Assembly: GCA_019454665.1 (NCBI GenBank) | Contig: JACFNW010000001.1 | Coordinates: forward strand, 1-22,628 | Reading direction: 5' to 3' | Length of the DNA: 22,628 nt | Origin: Fimbriimonadaceae bacterium | Lineage (GTDB): Bacteria > Armatimonadota > Fimbriimonadia > Fimbriimonadales > Fimbriimonadaceae | Shown: positions 14,260 through 22,033 of the stretch, one piece after another | Layout: each line of letters begins with the position of its first letter | Numbering within the stretch: position 1 is the first letter of the stretch | Notes under the pieces: generated by a model | Databases searched by the model: none | Seen by the model: only the letters and a program-made list of their open reading frames with translations | What the model was told of the DNA's origin: nothing | Position numbers and translations under genes: made by a program

Positions 14260-16851
14260 TCAACCTTCCCCGAGCATCGCACGGGCTCGTGCCGCGACCG
14301 CTGGATTCGGGCTCGCAAGGAACGTGGCGAGTTGCTCGCGCTCGAACCTTGCGCCCTTCTTGCCGATCAGATCGAGCACGTGTTCCTGCACGCGTCCGTT
14401 GCGTTCGGTCAGCAAGCGGGCCAAGTCGGCGGGTTGGGGTCGGTAGACGTCGTCCAGGAGCGCCCTGAGCGCGGCGATCCGAACTTCCACCACCGCGTCG
14501 CCCGCAGCCAGCAACAGCCACCGCAGGTGGTCCGCATGCGCGTTCTGGCCGAGCGCCTCGACGATGGCCAAACGCGTGCCCTTCGAATCGTCGCGAAGCC
14601 CCTTGTAGCCGTCTTGAGCCAACTCGGCGTCTCCCGAAAGGACCATGCGGATGCAACAGGCGGCGCGCACGGCGTCGGAGGGGTCGTTCACGGCATAGAA
14701 TCGCAGTCTCTGGCGGACCAGCGAGGGCTTCGCGTCGGCGACTTGGGCGGTGCGGACTCGGACCCACGGATCGGGGTCAATGAGCATCGCCATGTGCACG
14801 GTCGGCGCGATGTCGCCTTCCAAGTTCCCCAGGGCTTCGGTGGCGGCGAGCCGCGAGCGCCAGCCCAGCGCCGAGAGCAGCATGATCGGGCCCGCGTAAA
14901 CCGGATTCTTGGTGCTCCCGAGCAACTCGGCGGCCACGGCGCGGGAACGGTCGTAAGGCGAGCCATCGAGCGCCTTGCGCACCAAGAGCCACGATGACGG
15001 CTTGTTCATCTTGGCCAGCGCCCGCAACGCATACTCGGCCGTCACCACGTCCGAACCGAGCGACAGATCGCCCAAGCGCGCCTCGCCGTCGGGAGAATCA
15101 AGCCGCGCCAACGTGCGCACGGCGTTCAGCACGACGTTCTCGTTGGGGTCGGTCAGGAACGGGAGCAGCGTGGCGGCATCGGTCGCGCCGACTGCGGCAA
15201 GGCACCGCTCGTACCAGTTCTCGGAGGTCGCGTTCGGCGTCCACGTCGGGGGTTCGGGCTTGGCGACCGTGCCCTCGCCGGCCTCGGCGGACCACTCGAC
15301 GGGCCACAGCCGCAGCCGCATCAGGGGCAGGCTCGCCCGCTGGAACAGGTCGCTGTTCGGCTCGGAGACGATTCGCGCCCGATACGGGCCGTCGCCGAGC
15401 AGCTCCAGGGCGTCAAGGGGGATTTCGACGTTCGTCGGCGATCCGGGTTGGCTCGAAAGCTGCGCCAAATGGGGCGAAGGGAACTGGGCGCCGCTCGCGT
15501 GGGCCACGTTGCCCACCAAGTGAACATACCGCTTTCGTCCGCCGCGCTCGATCACGATGCCGAACGCGTCGGCGACGCTGGTTTCGAACCGGAACCTCAA
15601 CGACTTCGCCGTTGGCGGACCATCGGGCAAGGCGATGGCGAACGCGCCCGGTCCGGTACGGAAGGCTTCAAAGGCCTCGCCCTGTTCGCCCGAGGTCATG
15701 CCCTGCAAGATTCGGAAAGGCGGTGAGGGTGTGCTGGTCGCGGTGCGCCGCTCCAAACCGGCAACCAAGTCGCCCGCCGAAACGCCCTGGGGCAGGCTGA
15801 ACGTCCACGCGGGCGAGCCGAGCGCAGCCACCAGTCGCAAGTCTTTGTTCTGGAAAAGCTCGATCAGGTCGAGTCGGTGGGCGCCCGGCGCATCGGTGCG
15901 CGACACGTCGGTCAGGGGCCGCGCCACGCTTCGCCATTCGACCGGAGTCCGCGACGAGAGCCGCCACGGTCCGGGCGCGAAGCGATCGTCGCACATCTCG
16001 CGCCAATCCTCGGCCCGCATCAACAGTCCAAGCGAGGCCAGCGGCTCGCCCCAGGAGTCCCGCTCGCCCAACAGAGACACGTCTAGTCCGACGCGCTTCG
16101 AGTGTCGCTCGACATCGCGCAGGAACGACCGAATGTAGTCGGGGTAGTTGAGTTGGAACCCATCGGGCCCATCGCCGGCGGCGAACCGGATCGGGCTCGG
16201 CCACTCGCCGTTCTGCCGCTGAAGCACCGGCGTGTGAACCACCCACAGGCTCTGGTAGGGGCCACGGAACACCTTGTCCTCGGCGACGAACTCGCCCGTG
16301 GACACCTTGCCGCGCACGGGAGCGGCGATCAAGGCGTCGAAGTCGGCGTCCCCTTCCACAAAGTAGACCGGCTCACCGTCGATCTCCACATCGAAGCGGA
16401 CCCGCACCAGACCGAGGGCATACGCCTCGAGAGCGACCTTGGCATGGGCCAGCCCGCGGTAGACGTCTCCGATCTCCTCGTCCATGATCGTGCCGCGCCG
16501 CAGCGTGGCCACGTTCTGGGCATCCACGTTGAGCACGGTCTGCCGCGAGGCCACCACCACCTTGACCCGCCATTCGGGGGCTTGGTCCAGCTTGGACGCG
16601 TGCTGCTGGTACAGGGCGTTGATCTCGGACCAGCCACCTTGACCCGAGAAGCGATGGCGCGGATTCCCTGCCGAGTCCAACGCGTAACGCCAATCGCCCA
16701 ACTCAACGTAACTGGCGGGCAACGCGGGCAGTTGGTCCTGACGATACGAAACCGACACATCGCGGGAACCGACCCGAACCTGGCCCACCACCTCTTGTGC
16801 CACTTCGCCAGAGGCGAGCAGCAAAGCCAGGGCGGCAAGGGTGGCGACCAT
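14260..16851 (-). CDS. Large exported HEAT-repeat protein of unknown function
   Basis: This 863-residue protein has a hydrophobic N-terminus (MVATLAALALLLASGEVAQ) like a signal peptide, so it is probably periplasmic or on the surface. Residues about 25-530 match nothing I know. They include a YxELGDWRYALD segment and many beta-prone pieces. Residues about 542-860 are helical repeats of the HEAT type, for example NVVLNAVRTLARLDSPDGEA and WRSRLAATEALGNLEGDIAP, ending in NPAVAARARAML. HEAT arrays usually bind proteins. The ATG at 16851 is three bases after the mtnP stop, so it is co-transcribed and probably coupled. It is the second HEAT protein in this window, but the two differ in domain layout. 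No catalytic motif was recognised, and its link to mtnP is unexplained. Confidence 0.82.
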   Translation of the reverse strand: MVATLAALALLLASGEVAQEVVGQVRVGSRDVSVSYRQDQLPALPASYVELGDWRYALDSAGNPRHRFSGQGGWSEINALYQQHASKLDQAPEWRVKVVVASRQTVLNVDAQNVATLRRGTIMDEEIGDVYRGLAHAKVALEAYALGLVRVRFDVEIDGEPVYFVEGDADFDALIAAPVRGKVSTGEFVAEDKVFRGPYQSLWVVHTPVLQRQNGEWPSPIRFAAGDGPDGFQLNYPDYIRSFLRDVERHSKRVGLDVSLLGERDSWGEPLASLGLLMRAEDWREMCDDRFAPGPWRLSSRTPVEWRSVARPLTDVSRTDAPGAHRLDLIELFQNKDLRLVAALGSPAWTFSLPQGVSAGDLVAGLERRTATSTPSPPFRILQGMTSGEQGEAFEAFRTGPGAFAIALPDGPPTAKSLRFRFETSVADAFGIVIERGGRKRYVHLVGNVAHASGAQFPSPHLAQLSSQPGSPTNVEIPLDALELLGDGPYRARIVSEPNSDLFQRASLPLMRLRLWPVEWSAEAGEGTVAKPEPPTWTPNATSENWYERCLAAVGATDAATLLPFLTDPNENVVLNAVRTLARLDSPDGEARLGDLSLGSDVVTAEYALRALAKMNKPSSWLLVRKALDGSPYDRSRAVAAELLGSTKNPVYAGPIMLLSALGWRSRLAATEALGNLEGDIAPTVHMAMLIDPDPWVRVRTAQVADAKPSLVRQRLRFYAVNDPSDAVRAACCIRMVLSGDAELAQDGYKGLRDDSKGTRLAIVEALGQNAHADHLRWLLLAAGDAVVEVRIAALRALLDDVYRPQPADLARLLTERNGRVQEHVLDLIGKKGARFEREQLATFLASPNPAVAARARAMLGEG

Positions 16852-16854
16852 GAG

Positions 16855-17700
16855 TTAGAACACGTCGAACTGGCGGATGTCGTTCGACTCGGGGGCACGC
16901 CCATCGCCGCGCGAGTAACGAAGCGTGTCGGGGTCGAACAACGAGTCCAGATCTTCCGGCATCGAGGCGACGAGATCGAGCACGACGCTGCGGATGCGCG
17001 CCGAGTTCTTCTGGAACACTTCGATCACGCTGTGGGCCGTGACGGCCTCGGTGTCGGCCACCACGCCGCTGTCGTAATCGGTGATCAGCGAGATGTTCAC
17101 GACGGCCATGCCCATCTCGCGGCACAGGTAGGCCTCGGGATACTGGGTCATGTTGATGACTTCCCAGCCCATTTCCGTGAACCACTTGCTCTCGGCCTTG
17201 GTCGAAAACCGCGGCCCTTGGATGACCACGATGGTGCCGCGCTCGTGGACGGGGATGCCGTTCTTCTTGATCGCCTCGATGGCCAGCTTGCGCAACTCGG
17301 GGGAGTAGGTTTCGGCCGGGCTGACGTGCGTGACGATCGGCCCATCGAAGAATGTGTCGTCGCGGCCCTTGGTGCGGTCCACGAACTGGTCGCACACCAC
17401 GAAGTCGCCCGGGGCCACGTGCTTCTGCAACGAACCGGACGCACAGGGGCTGATGATCGCCTTCACCCCGAGCGCCTTCATCGCCCAGACGTTGGCGCGG
17501 TAGTTGATCTTGTGGGGCGGAATCGTATGGTGCCGACCGTGCCGAGGAAGGAACGCCACGCGTCGCCCGGCGTGCGTGGCGAGCATCACCATATCGCTCG
17601 GAGGACCGTAAGGCGTGTCAATCTTGACTTCCTCGACCCGCTCCAAGAGTTGGTAGAAGCCCGAGCCTCCGAAGATGCCGATATCGGCCTGCCCGTTCAT
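16855..17700 (-). CDS. mtnP: S-methyl-5'-thioadenosine phosphorylase
   Basis: This 281-residue cytoplasmic enzyme splits methylthioadenosine with phosphate into adenine and 5-methylthioribose-1-phosphate, feeding methionine salvage. Family motifs are GGSGFY (11-16, phosphate loop), RHGRHHTIPPHKINYRAN (53-70), GPRFST (162-167), MTQYPEAYLCRE (184-195) and TDYD (207-210). The TDYD aspartates favour 6-amino purines, supporting MTA over inosine-type substrates. The ATG at 17700 overlaps the stop of the BtuF-like gene as ATGA, so translation is coupled; longer upstream starts run through that gene and are rejected. No other methionine-salvage genes are visible here. The HEAT protein follows three bases after its stop. 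Confidence 0.96.
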   Translation of the reverse strand: MNGQADIGIFGGSGFYQLLERVEEVKIDTPYGPPSDMVMLATHAGRRVAFLPRHGRHHTIPPHKINYRANVWAMKALGVKAIISPCASGSLQKHVAPGDFVVCDQFVDRTKGRDDTFFDGPIVTHVSPAETYSPELRKLAIEAIKKNGIPVHERGTIVVIQGPRFSTKAESKWFTEMGWEVINMTQYPEAYLCREMGMAVVNISLITDYDSGVVADTEAVTAHSVIEVFQKNSARIRSVVLDLVASMPEDLDSLFDPDTLRYSRGDGRAPESNDIRQFDVF

Positions 17701-18629
17701 CGTTCCACCGCCACGATCGTGGCCGCTGTCGCCTTGATCAGGTCGTGGACCCGCGCGCCGCGCCGAAGCAGCACGTCTGAAGCCACCGCAGCCACGGCGC
17801 CGGTCTTCACGGCCTTGATGGACTGAAGCTGTGGGTCGGCGAGGATGGCGCGGGCTTCGCTGCCGTCGTTCGTGCGCTTGTCCCACTTGGGGGGCGGCTG
17901 GTCGGAAGGCGTGGCGACCATCGCCTCGTACGCCGAGCCCCCGGCAACCATGATCAGGTCGGGGTTGAGCGCGATCAGCGACTCGACGTTGGCGGGCTGG
18001 AACTCCTTGCCCTCGGGACCGACCAACTCGCCGCCGCAGAGGTTGATCACGTCGCCGAGAAACCCGCTCTTCCCGCTGATGTAATAGGAGCCAGGACCTC
18101 CCATCAGGATGGCCACCTTGGGGGTTCCGGGTCTCCGGTCGGCCTTGGCGTTCTCGACGGCGGCGAGAATGTCGTCGGCATACTTGGAGACATTGGTCTC
18201 GCCACCGACCAGCGCGCCGAACTTGTAGAGTTGGTCAATGAACTCGTTCACGGTCTGTGCCGTGATCACGAACACTTCTTTCGCGCCGAGGCCCTTGATG
18301 CGCTCGACGTCGGCCTCGTTGTACAGGGACTCGTCGTACAGCACGAGGTCCGGGGCGATGCCGGCGATCTTCTCGAAGTCGGGTTTGGTCTGAGCCACGA
18401 CGGGCACCGGCTCGATGAACGTGGGGAAGTCGCAGGCGGCGGTTCGGCCCTTGAGGAGCCGCCAGTTGCCGTAGCGACCCACCAACTCGGTCGTGCTCGG
18501 GCTGAGGCTCACCAGGCTGGTGTACCGCGGGCCGTCGGTGCCCCCGATGAGGACTCCCTCGGACTTGCACCCAGCGACCGCGAGGATGGGCAGGAGAGCA
18601 AGGAGAAGACGAACGCTCGTTCGGCGCAT
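17697..18629 (-). CDS. BtuF/TroA-like substrate-binding lipoprotein
   Basis: This 310-residue protein is a periplasmic-type binding protein of the cobalamin/iron-siderophore class (helical-backbone fold). The N-terminus MRRTSVRLLLALLPILAVAGC has a lipobox (VAGC, Cys21), so it is a lipid-anchored protein. The body shows family features: RYTSLVSLSPSTTELVGRYG, EKIAGIAPDLVLYDESL and the second-lobe segments VAILMGGPGSYYISGKSGFL and ESLIALNPDLIMVAGG. Cobalamin, a corrinoid or an iron chelate are the likely ligands; no permease or ATPase lies next to it. It starts an operon with mtnP (ATGA overlap) and the HEAT protein. The ATG at 18629 lies seven bases after CATAAT, so the mRNA is probably leaderless. 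Confidence 0.9.
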   Translation of the reverse strand: MRRTSVRLLLALLPILAVAGCKSEGVLIGGTDGPRYTSLVSLSPSTTELVGRYGNWRLLKGRTAACDFPTFIEPVPVVAQTKPDFEKIAGIAPDLVLYDESLYNEADVERIKGLGAKEVFVITAQTVNEFIDQLYKFGALVGGETNVSKYADDILAAVENAKADRRPGTPKVAILMGGPGSYYISGKSGFLGDVINLCGGELVGPEGKEFQPANVESLIALNPDLIMVAGGSAYEAMVATPSDQPPPKWDKRTNDGSEARAILADPQLQSIKAVKTGAVAAVASDVLLRRGARVHDLIKATAATIVAVER

Positions 18630-18636
18630 GGTCGCT

Positions 18637-18642
18637 ATTATG
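18637..18642 (-). promoter_or_regulatory. -10 box for a leaderless BtuF-like/mtnP operon mRNA
   Basis: CATAAT on the minus strand (18642 to 18637) lies exactly seven bases before the ATG at 18629. There is no Shine-Dalgarno. A partial -35 (TCGAAC, 18665 to 18660) is 17 bases away. This supports a transcript starting on the A of the ATG. Confidence 0.5.
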
Positions 18643-18687
18643 GCGGATGACGGGCGGGAGTTCGAGATCGGGCGGATTGTTGCGACG

Positions 18688-18719
18688 GCGTCCCGGACGC
18701 GCAGGGAACTTCGGTCCCT
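18688..18719. other. Paired inverted repeats downstream of queD
   Basis: Two short perfect repeats lie just after queD (leftward): GCGTCC/GGACGC at 18688-18700 and AGGGA/TCCCT at 18703-18719. The second has a UUCG-type loop in the plus-strand RNA. No T-tract follows, so they are weak terminator candidates between queD and the BtuF-like promoter. Confidence 0.3.
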
Positions 18720-19189
18720 CAGCCCTCGACTTCGGCCCAGCTGCTCGGCGTCTCCCACACGCGCACGCGTTCCAGCCGCACTCGCCCGGCGGGGATGCGG
18801 TAGGGCACTCCGGAGGCATCGCGACCCTCGAAGCCCGAGGCGAGGACCTCCGCCGCGAAGTCGTACAGACGCTTCGCCAGAACCTCGGTCGTGGGGTCTT
18901 GCCCAGGCACCACGACCACGGCATGCTCCGGGTACGCGCCGAGCGACGCCAAGAACGGGTCGTCCGAGTTCACGGCCATCGCGTGGTCGTAGCGTTCGAT
19001 CTCGGGTTCTAGGGCCAGCTTCAGCGCTTTGAACTCGATCACCATGTCGTTGGCATCGAGCGAATCGGCGGCGACGACCACCTCGATCGTCCGCGTGTGG
19101 CCGTGGGGAAAGCGGCACGCCGCCGGGTGCTTGCTGAGCATGTGACCGCTTTCGACCACGAAGCGCCTGCAGACGCGAAAGACCGCCAT
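18719..19189 (-). CDS. queD: 6-carboxytetrahydropterin synthase (QueD/PTPS family)
   Basis: This 156-residue protein belongs to the 6-pyruvoyl-tetrahydropterin synthase/QueD family. QueD turns 7,8-dihydroneopterin triphosphate into 6-carboxytetrahydropterin, an early step toward queuosine. The zinc histidines are H16, H29 and H31. C25 precedes HGH in the CxxxHGH pattern (CRFPHGH) that marks QueD-type members. The DH of the YDHAMAVNSDDPF segment (68-69) and E102 in PTTEVLAKRLY fit the active site. The ATG at 19189 gives the family's usual start; a much longer frame reading upstream through the corA gene is a shadow. It is divergent from corA with only 36 bases between start codons. TATCAA lies six bases before the ATG, a weaker leaderless promoter candidate. 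No other queuosine gene is nearby. Confidence 0.9.
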   Translation of the reverse strand: MAVFRVCRRFVVESGHMLSKHPAACRFPHGHTRTIEVVVAADSLDANDMVIEFKALKLALEPEIERYDHAMAVNSDDPFLASLGAYPEHAVVVVPGQDPTTEVLAKRLYDFAAEVLASGFEGRDASGVPYRIPAGRVRLERVRVWETPSSWAEVEG

Positions 19190-19225
19190 GTGCGATTGAT
19201 ACCCGTGGTAGGCTCCAGCCTGCCG

Positions 19226-20197
19226 ATGGAGCCCGTCGCCAACACCGCGAGGTCCCTCACGTGGGATGGCCACCAACTCGTCCAAGCCGAGGGCGAAGCG
19301 GCTTGGGCGGCGTTCGATCAGCCCGCTCACGCGGCTTGGATCCATGTCCACGTGTTGGACGAAGCCTCCTGCCGCGAACGACTCGAAGGCCTCGGGTTCC
19401 ACCCGACGGCCGTGGAAGACGCGCTCACCGATCACGAGCGGCCCAGCCTCGTCGAGGGCGAAGGCTGGCTCTTCCTCAGCCTGCCGGTGTTGGCCGTCAA
19501 CGGCGAGCGATGCAAGTGCCACCAGGTCGGCTGCTTTCTGAAGGCGAAGTGTCTGTTGACCGTCTCCATGGCGGAGGTGCCTGAAGTCGAGCGGTGCATG
19601 GCCGCGTTCGCCCGTCGGCCCAAGGAAGTCGGTCAGTCGGCAGCGCACCTGTTGCACGGGCTGGTGGACCTGACGGTGGACAACTACTTTCCGGCGCTGG
19701 ACCATACGCAGGACGTGATTGACAAGCTGGAGGAACGCGTGTTCGTCACGGGCCAGATGGGGATGCGGGACGCCCTGCGCGTCAAGCGGAACCTCATCGA
19801 GCTTCGCCGCAACCTGGCGCCCCTGCGCGACGAGTTGGCTGGACTGCTCCGGCGCGATCTGGTGCTCGTCCCGGCCAAGATCAAGCCTTACTTTCAGGAC
19901 GTTTACGATCACACGTTGCGGCTGCTGGAATCCGTGGACCTCAACCGCGACCTGCTGGCGACCATCTTGGACACGCGGTTGAACATCATCTCGAACCGGC
20001 TTGGCGAGACGATGAAGATGCTCACCGTGGCGGCCACGATCCTGATGTCCGTCACGCTGGTCTCGAGCATCTACGGGATGAACTTTCGCCACATGCCCGA
20101 ACTTGCGCAGCCCTGGGGCTATCCGGTGGCGCTCTTGCTCATGGTCCTGATCGCGGGGATCGAGCTGTGGGTGTTCCGCAAGAAGGGTCTGCTCTGA
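19226..20197 (+). CDS. corA: CorA-family magnesium/cobalt channel
   Basis: This 323-residue protein is a CorA-type divalent cation channel of the inner membrane, usually for Mg2+. The N-terminal cytoplasmic domain is acidic and mixed alpha/beta, followed by a long stalk helix (about 190-255). Two C-terminal membrane helices flank the signature GMN (284-286, in SSIYGMNF), followed by the outside loop with MPEL. It ends in a basic tail (FRKKGLL). The start at 19226 (MEPVANTARS) is chosen because upstream in-frame codons overlap the queD gene. No Shine-Dalgarno or clear -10 was found. The stop at 20195-20197 lies 13 bases before the next gene, whose -10 box starts inside this stop region, so the genes are closely spaced but probably separately started. 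Confidence 0.95.
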   Translation: MEPVANTARSLTWDGHQLVQAEGEAAWAAFDQPAHAAWIHVHVLDEASCRERLEGLGFHPTAVEDALTDHERPSLVEGEGWLFLSLPVLAVNGERCKCHQVGCFLKAKCLLTVSMAEVPEVERCMAAFARRPKEVGQSAAHLLHGLVDLTVDNYFPALDHTQDVIDKLEERVFVTGQMGMRDALRVKRNLIELRRNLAPLRDELAGLLRRDLVLVPAKIKPYFQDVYDHTLRLLESVDLNRDLLATILDTRLNIISNRLGETMKMLTVAATILMSVTLVSSIYGMNFRHMPELAQPWGYPVALLLMVLIAGIELWVFRKKGLL

Positions 20198-20203
20198 TAT
20201 GAT
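20198..20203 (+). promoter_or_regulatory. -10 box for a leaderless FAD-lipoprotein mRNA
   Basis: TATGAT (20198-20203) directly follows the corA stop and lies seven bases before the ATG at 20211. The -35 is weak (TTCCGC, 18 bases upstream). No Shine-Dalgarno precedes the ATG. This argues that the earlier in-frame ATG at 20199 is part of the promoter, not a start. Confidence 0.5.
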
Positions 20204-20210
20204 CGGCTCC

Positions 20211-22016
20211 ATGCGTTGGGCCTTCCGGTTGTTCGTCGTCACCGCTTGTTCGGCGTGTCTTCTCGGGTGTGCGAAGTTGCCGACCGGCGCGTCCGCCACT
20301 TCGGAGCCCGCGGCAACGGGCACGCCCGAAGGAGGCCAACGCCTCGAAGCCGACGTGCTGGTGTTGGGCAGCGAACCCGAAGCCATCGCGGCAGCGGTGG
20401 CCGCCGCCGAAGAAGGCGCGAAGACGATCTTGGTCACGAAGCATCAGCGCATGGGCGGGCTGCTCGTGGTGAGCGAGATGAACTCGCTGGACGTCGGCCC
20501 CGGCCCGATGCGGCCCAAAGGGCTGTTCGGCAAGTGGTGGCGCATGGTCGGCGGCGGCAGCGCCTACGACATCCGCGTGGCCGAGCAAGCGTTCGACCGG
20601 ATGCTGGAGACCGCCGGCGTTCAGGTGATTCGGGGTGCGAAGGAACTGAGCCCGCTCGTCGAAGCCAAGCAGGTCGTCGGGGCGAAGGTCGGTGGCACGC
20701 TCATCCGAGCGAAGCAGATCGTGGACGGCACCTCGGAGGCCGACTTCGCCGCAGCCGCGGGCGCGCCGTTCACGCTGGGCTGGAACTCGATGGGCTACGA
20801 CGCCCGCATGGCCGACACCCTTGTGTTCCGCATTGATCACGTGAACTGGGACGCCATGCGTCGGCACATCGCCCAGAAGGGCGCTTCGTACGCCAAGGCC
20901 GATGGGCGCGCGGCGTGGGGCTTCTTCGGGCGCAAGTGGATCACCGATTACAAGAGCAAGGAACCTGGCATCCGTCTGCGCGGGCTGAACCTGGGTCGCC
21001 AGAACGACGGCACGGTGCTGGTGAACGCCCTGCTCATCCACGGAATCGCCCCGTTCGACCCGGCGAGCGTGCGCGAAGGCCGCGAACGCGCCAAGCGCGA
21101 AGCCGAACGCATCGTCGCCACCATCCGCAAGGACATCCCCGGCTACGAACGGGCGACCTTGGGCAGCGTTGCCGAAGAGTTGTACGTCCGCGAGACGCGC
21201 CACCTCCAGGCCATGCACATCGTCACGTTCGACGAGGCGCTCGACAACCTGGTGACCGACCAGGCCATCGCGGCGGGCAACTACCCGATGGACGTGCAGG
21301 TGCTGACGCCCAACGACACGGGGTTCGTGTACGGCGCGCCGAAGTACTACGGCATCCCGCTGGGCGCGACGGTGCCGAAGTCGGGGCCAGCGCTTTGGGT
21401 GGTGGGCAAGTGTGCGGGCTACGACCCGATCGTCCATTCGAGCGCGCGCGTTGTGCCCACGGGCATGGTTGTCGCCGAGGCCGTCGGTGTGGCTGCCGCG
21501 AGGTGTGCGAAGTCAGGGTTGGCGCCCCAGGCGGCCGTGAACGACAAGCGGTTCGTGGCCGACCTTCGGACTCGGCTGAAGGCGCGGGGCGCGGCGATCC
21601 CGCCGGTGGGCAAGTCGCGTTTGGGTCCGGCCAGCCATCCGGCGTTCGACGCCTACCGCGTGATGATGTCGCGAGGTCTCGCGACCGGTGGCTACGGGAA
21701 CGACCCGAAACTGAACGAGACCATCAGCTCGCAGTCGTTCGGCTACATCCTGGCCAACGTGCTCACGCGGTTCCACGCCAACCCCCAGGGCGCCAAGGTC
21801 GCCGCCGGGTCGCTGGCGGGCGACACGAGCAAGCTCACCACCGACAAGGCGTGCAAGGGCATGGCGGCGGCGGCCAAGGCGATGGGCATCTCCGTCGGCT
21901 CGGACTGGGCCTCGCTCGCGGCGGCGGGGCTGGCGCCCAAGGGTTCGCCGCCAAGCGGCAACTGGACGCGCGGGGACGCGTACCGCATGGCGGCGGCTCT
22001 GGCGTTGCGCAAGTGA
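20211..22016 (+). CDS. FAD-dependent oxidoreductase lipoprotein with a possible S-layer-like tail
   Basis: This 601-residue protein is likely lipid-anchored: MRWAFRLFVVTACSACLLGC has a lipobox ending at Cys20. Residues about 45-75 form the FAD-binding start ADVLVLGSEPEAIAAAVAAA, of the FAD_oxidored (PF12831-like) kind. The GSEPEA stretch lacks two of the usual glycines of GxGxxG. Residues beyond about 420 resemble SLH-type repeats (HPAFDAYRVMMSRGLATGGY, then a second near ASLAAAGLAPKGSPPSG), which would tie the protein to the cell surface; this is inference. Substrate is unknown. The ATG at 20211 is chosen over 20199, which lies inside the -10 box. It converges on an ABC ATPase with 17 bases between ends. 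Confidence 0.85.
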   Translation: MRWAFRLFVVTACSACLLGCAKLPTGASATSEPAATGTPEGGQRLEADVLVLGSEPEAIAAAVAAAEEGAKTILVTKHQRMGGLLVVSEMNSLDVGPGPMRPKGLFGKWWRMVGGGSAYDIRVAEQAFDRMLETAGVQVIRGAKELSPLVEAKQVVGAKVGGTLIRAKQIVDGTSEADFAAAAGAPFTLGWNSMGYDARMADTLVFRIDHVNWDAMRRHIAQKGASYAKADGRAAWGFFGRKWITDYKSKEPGIRLRGLNLGRQNDGTVLVNALLIHGIAPFDPASVREGRERAKREAERIVATIRKDIPGYERATLGSVAEELYVRETRHLQAMHIVTFDEALDNLVTDQAIAAGNYPMDVQVLTPNDTGFVYGAPKYYGIPLGATVPKSGPALWVVGKCAGYDPIVHSSARVVPTGMVVAEAVGVAAARCAKSGLAPQAAVNDKRFVADLRTRLKARGAAIPPVGKSRLGPASHPAFDAYRVMMSRGLATGGYGNDPKLNETISSQSFGYILANVLTRFHANPQGAKVAAGSLAGDTSKLTTDKACKGMAAAAKAMGISVGSDWASLAAAGLAPKGSPPSGNWTRGDAYRMAAALALRK

Positions 22017-22033
22017 GGGGGCGTTGCCGGGTT

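Noticed and set aside
19097..19225. Upstream start for corA at 19097
   Set aside because: It overlaps the divergent queD gene, and the extra residues do not resemble CorA.
20199..20210. Start of the FAD lipoprotein at ATG 20199
   Set aside because: This ATG lies inside the TATGAT box; ATG at 20211 gives a better signal peptide and the same spacing as other leaderless genes.
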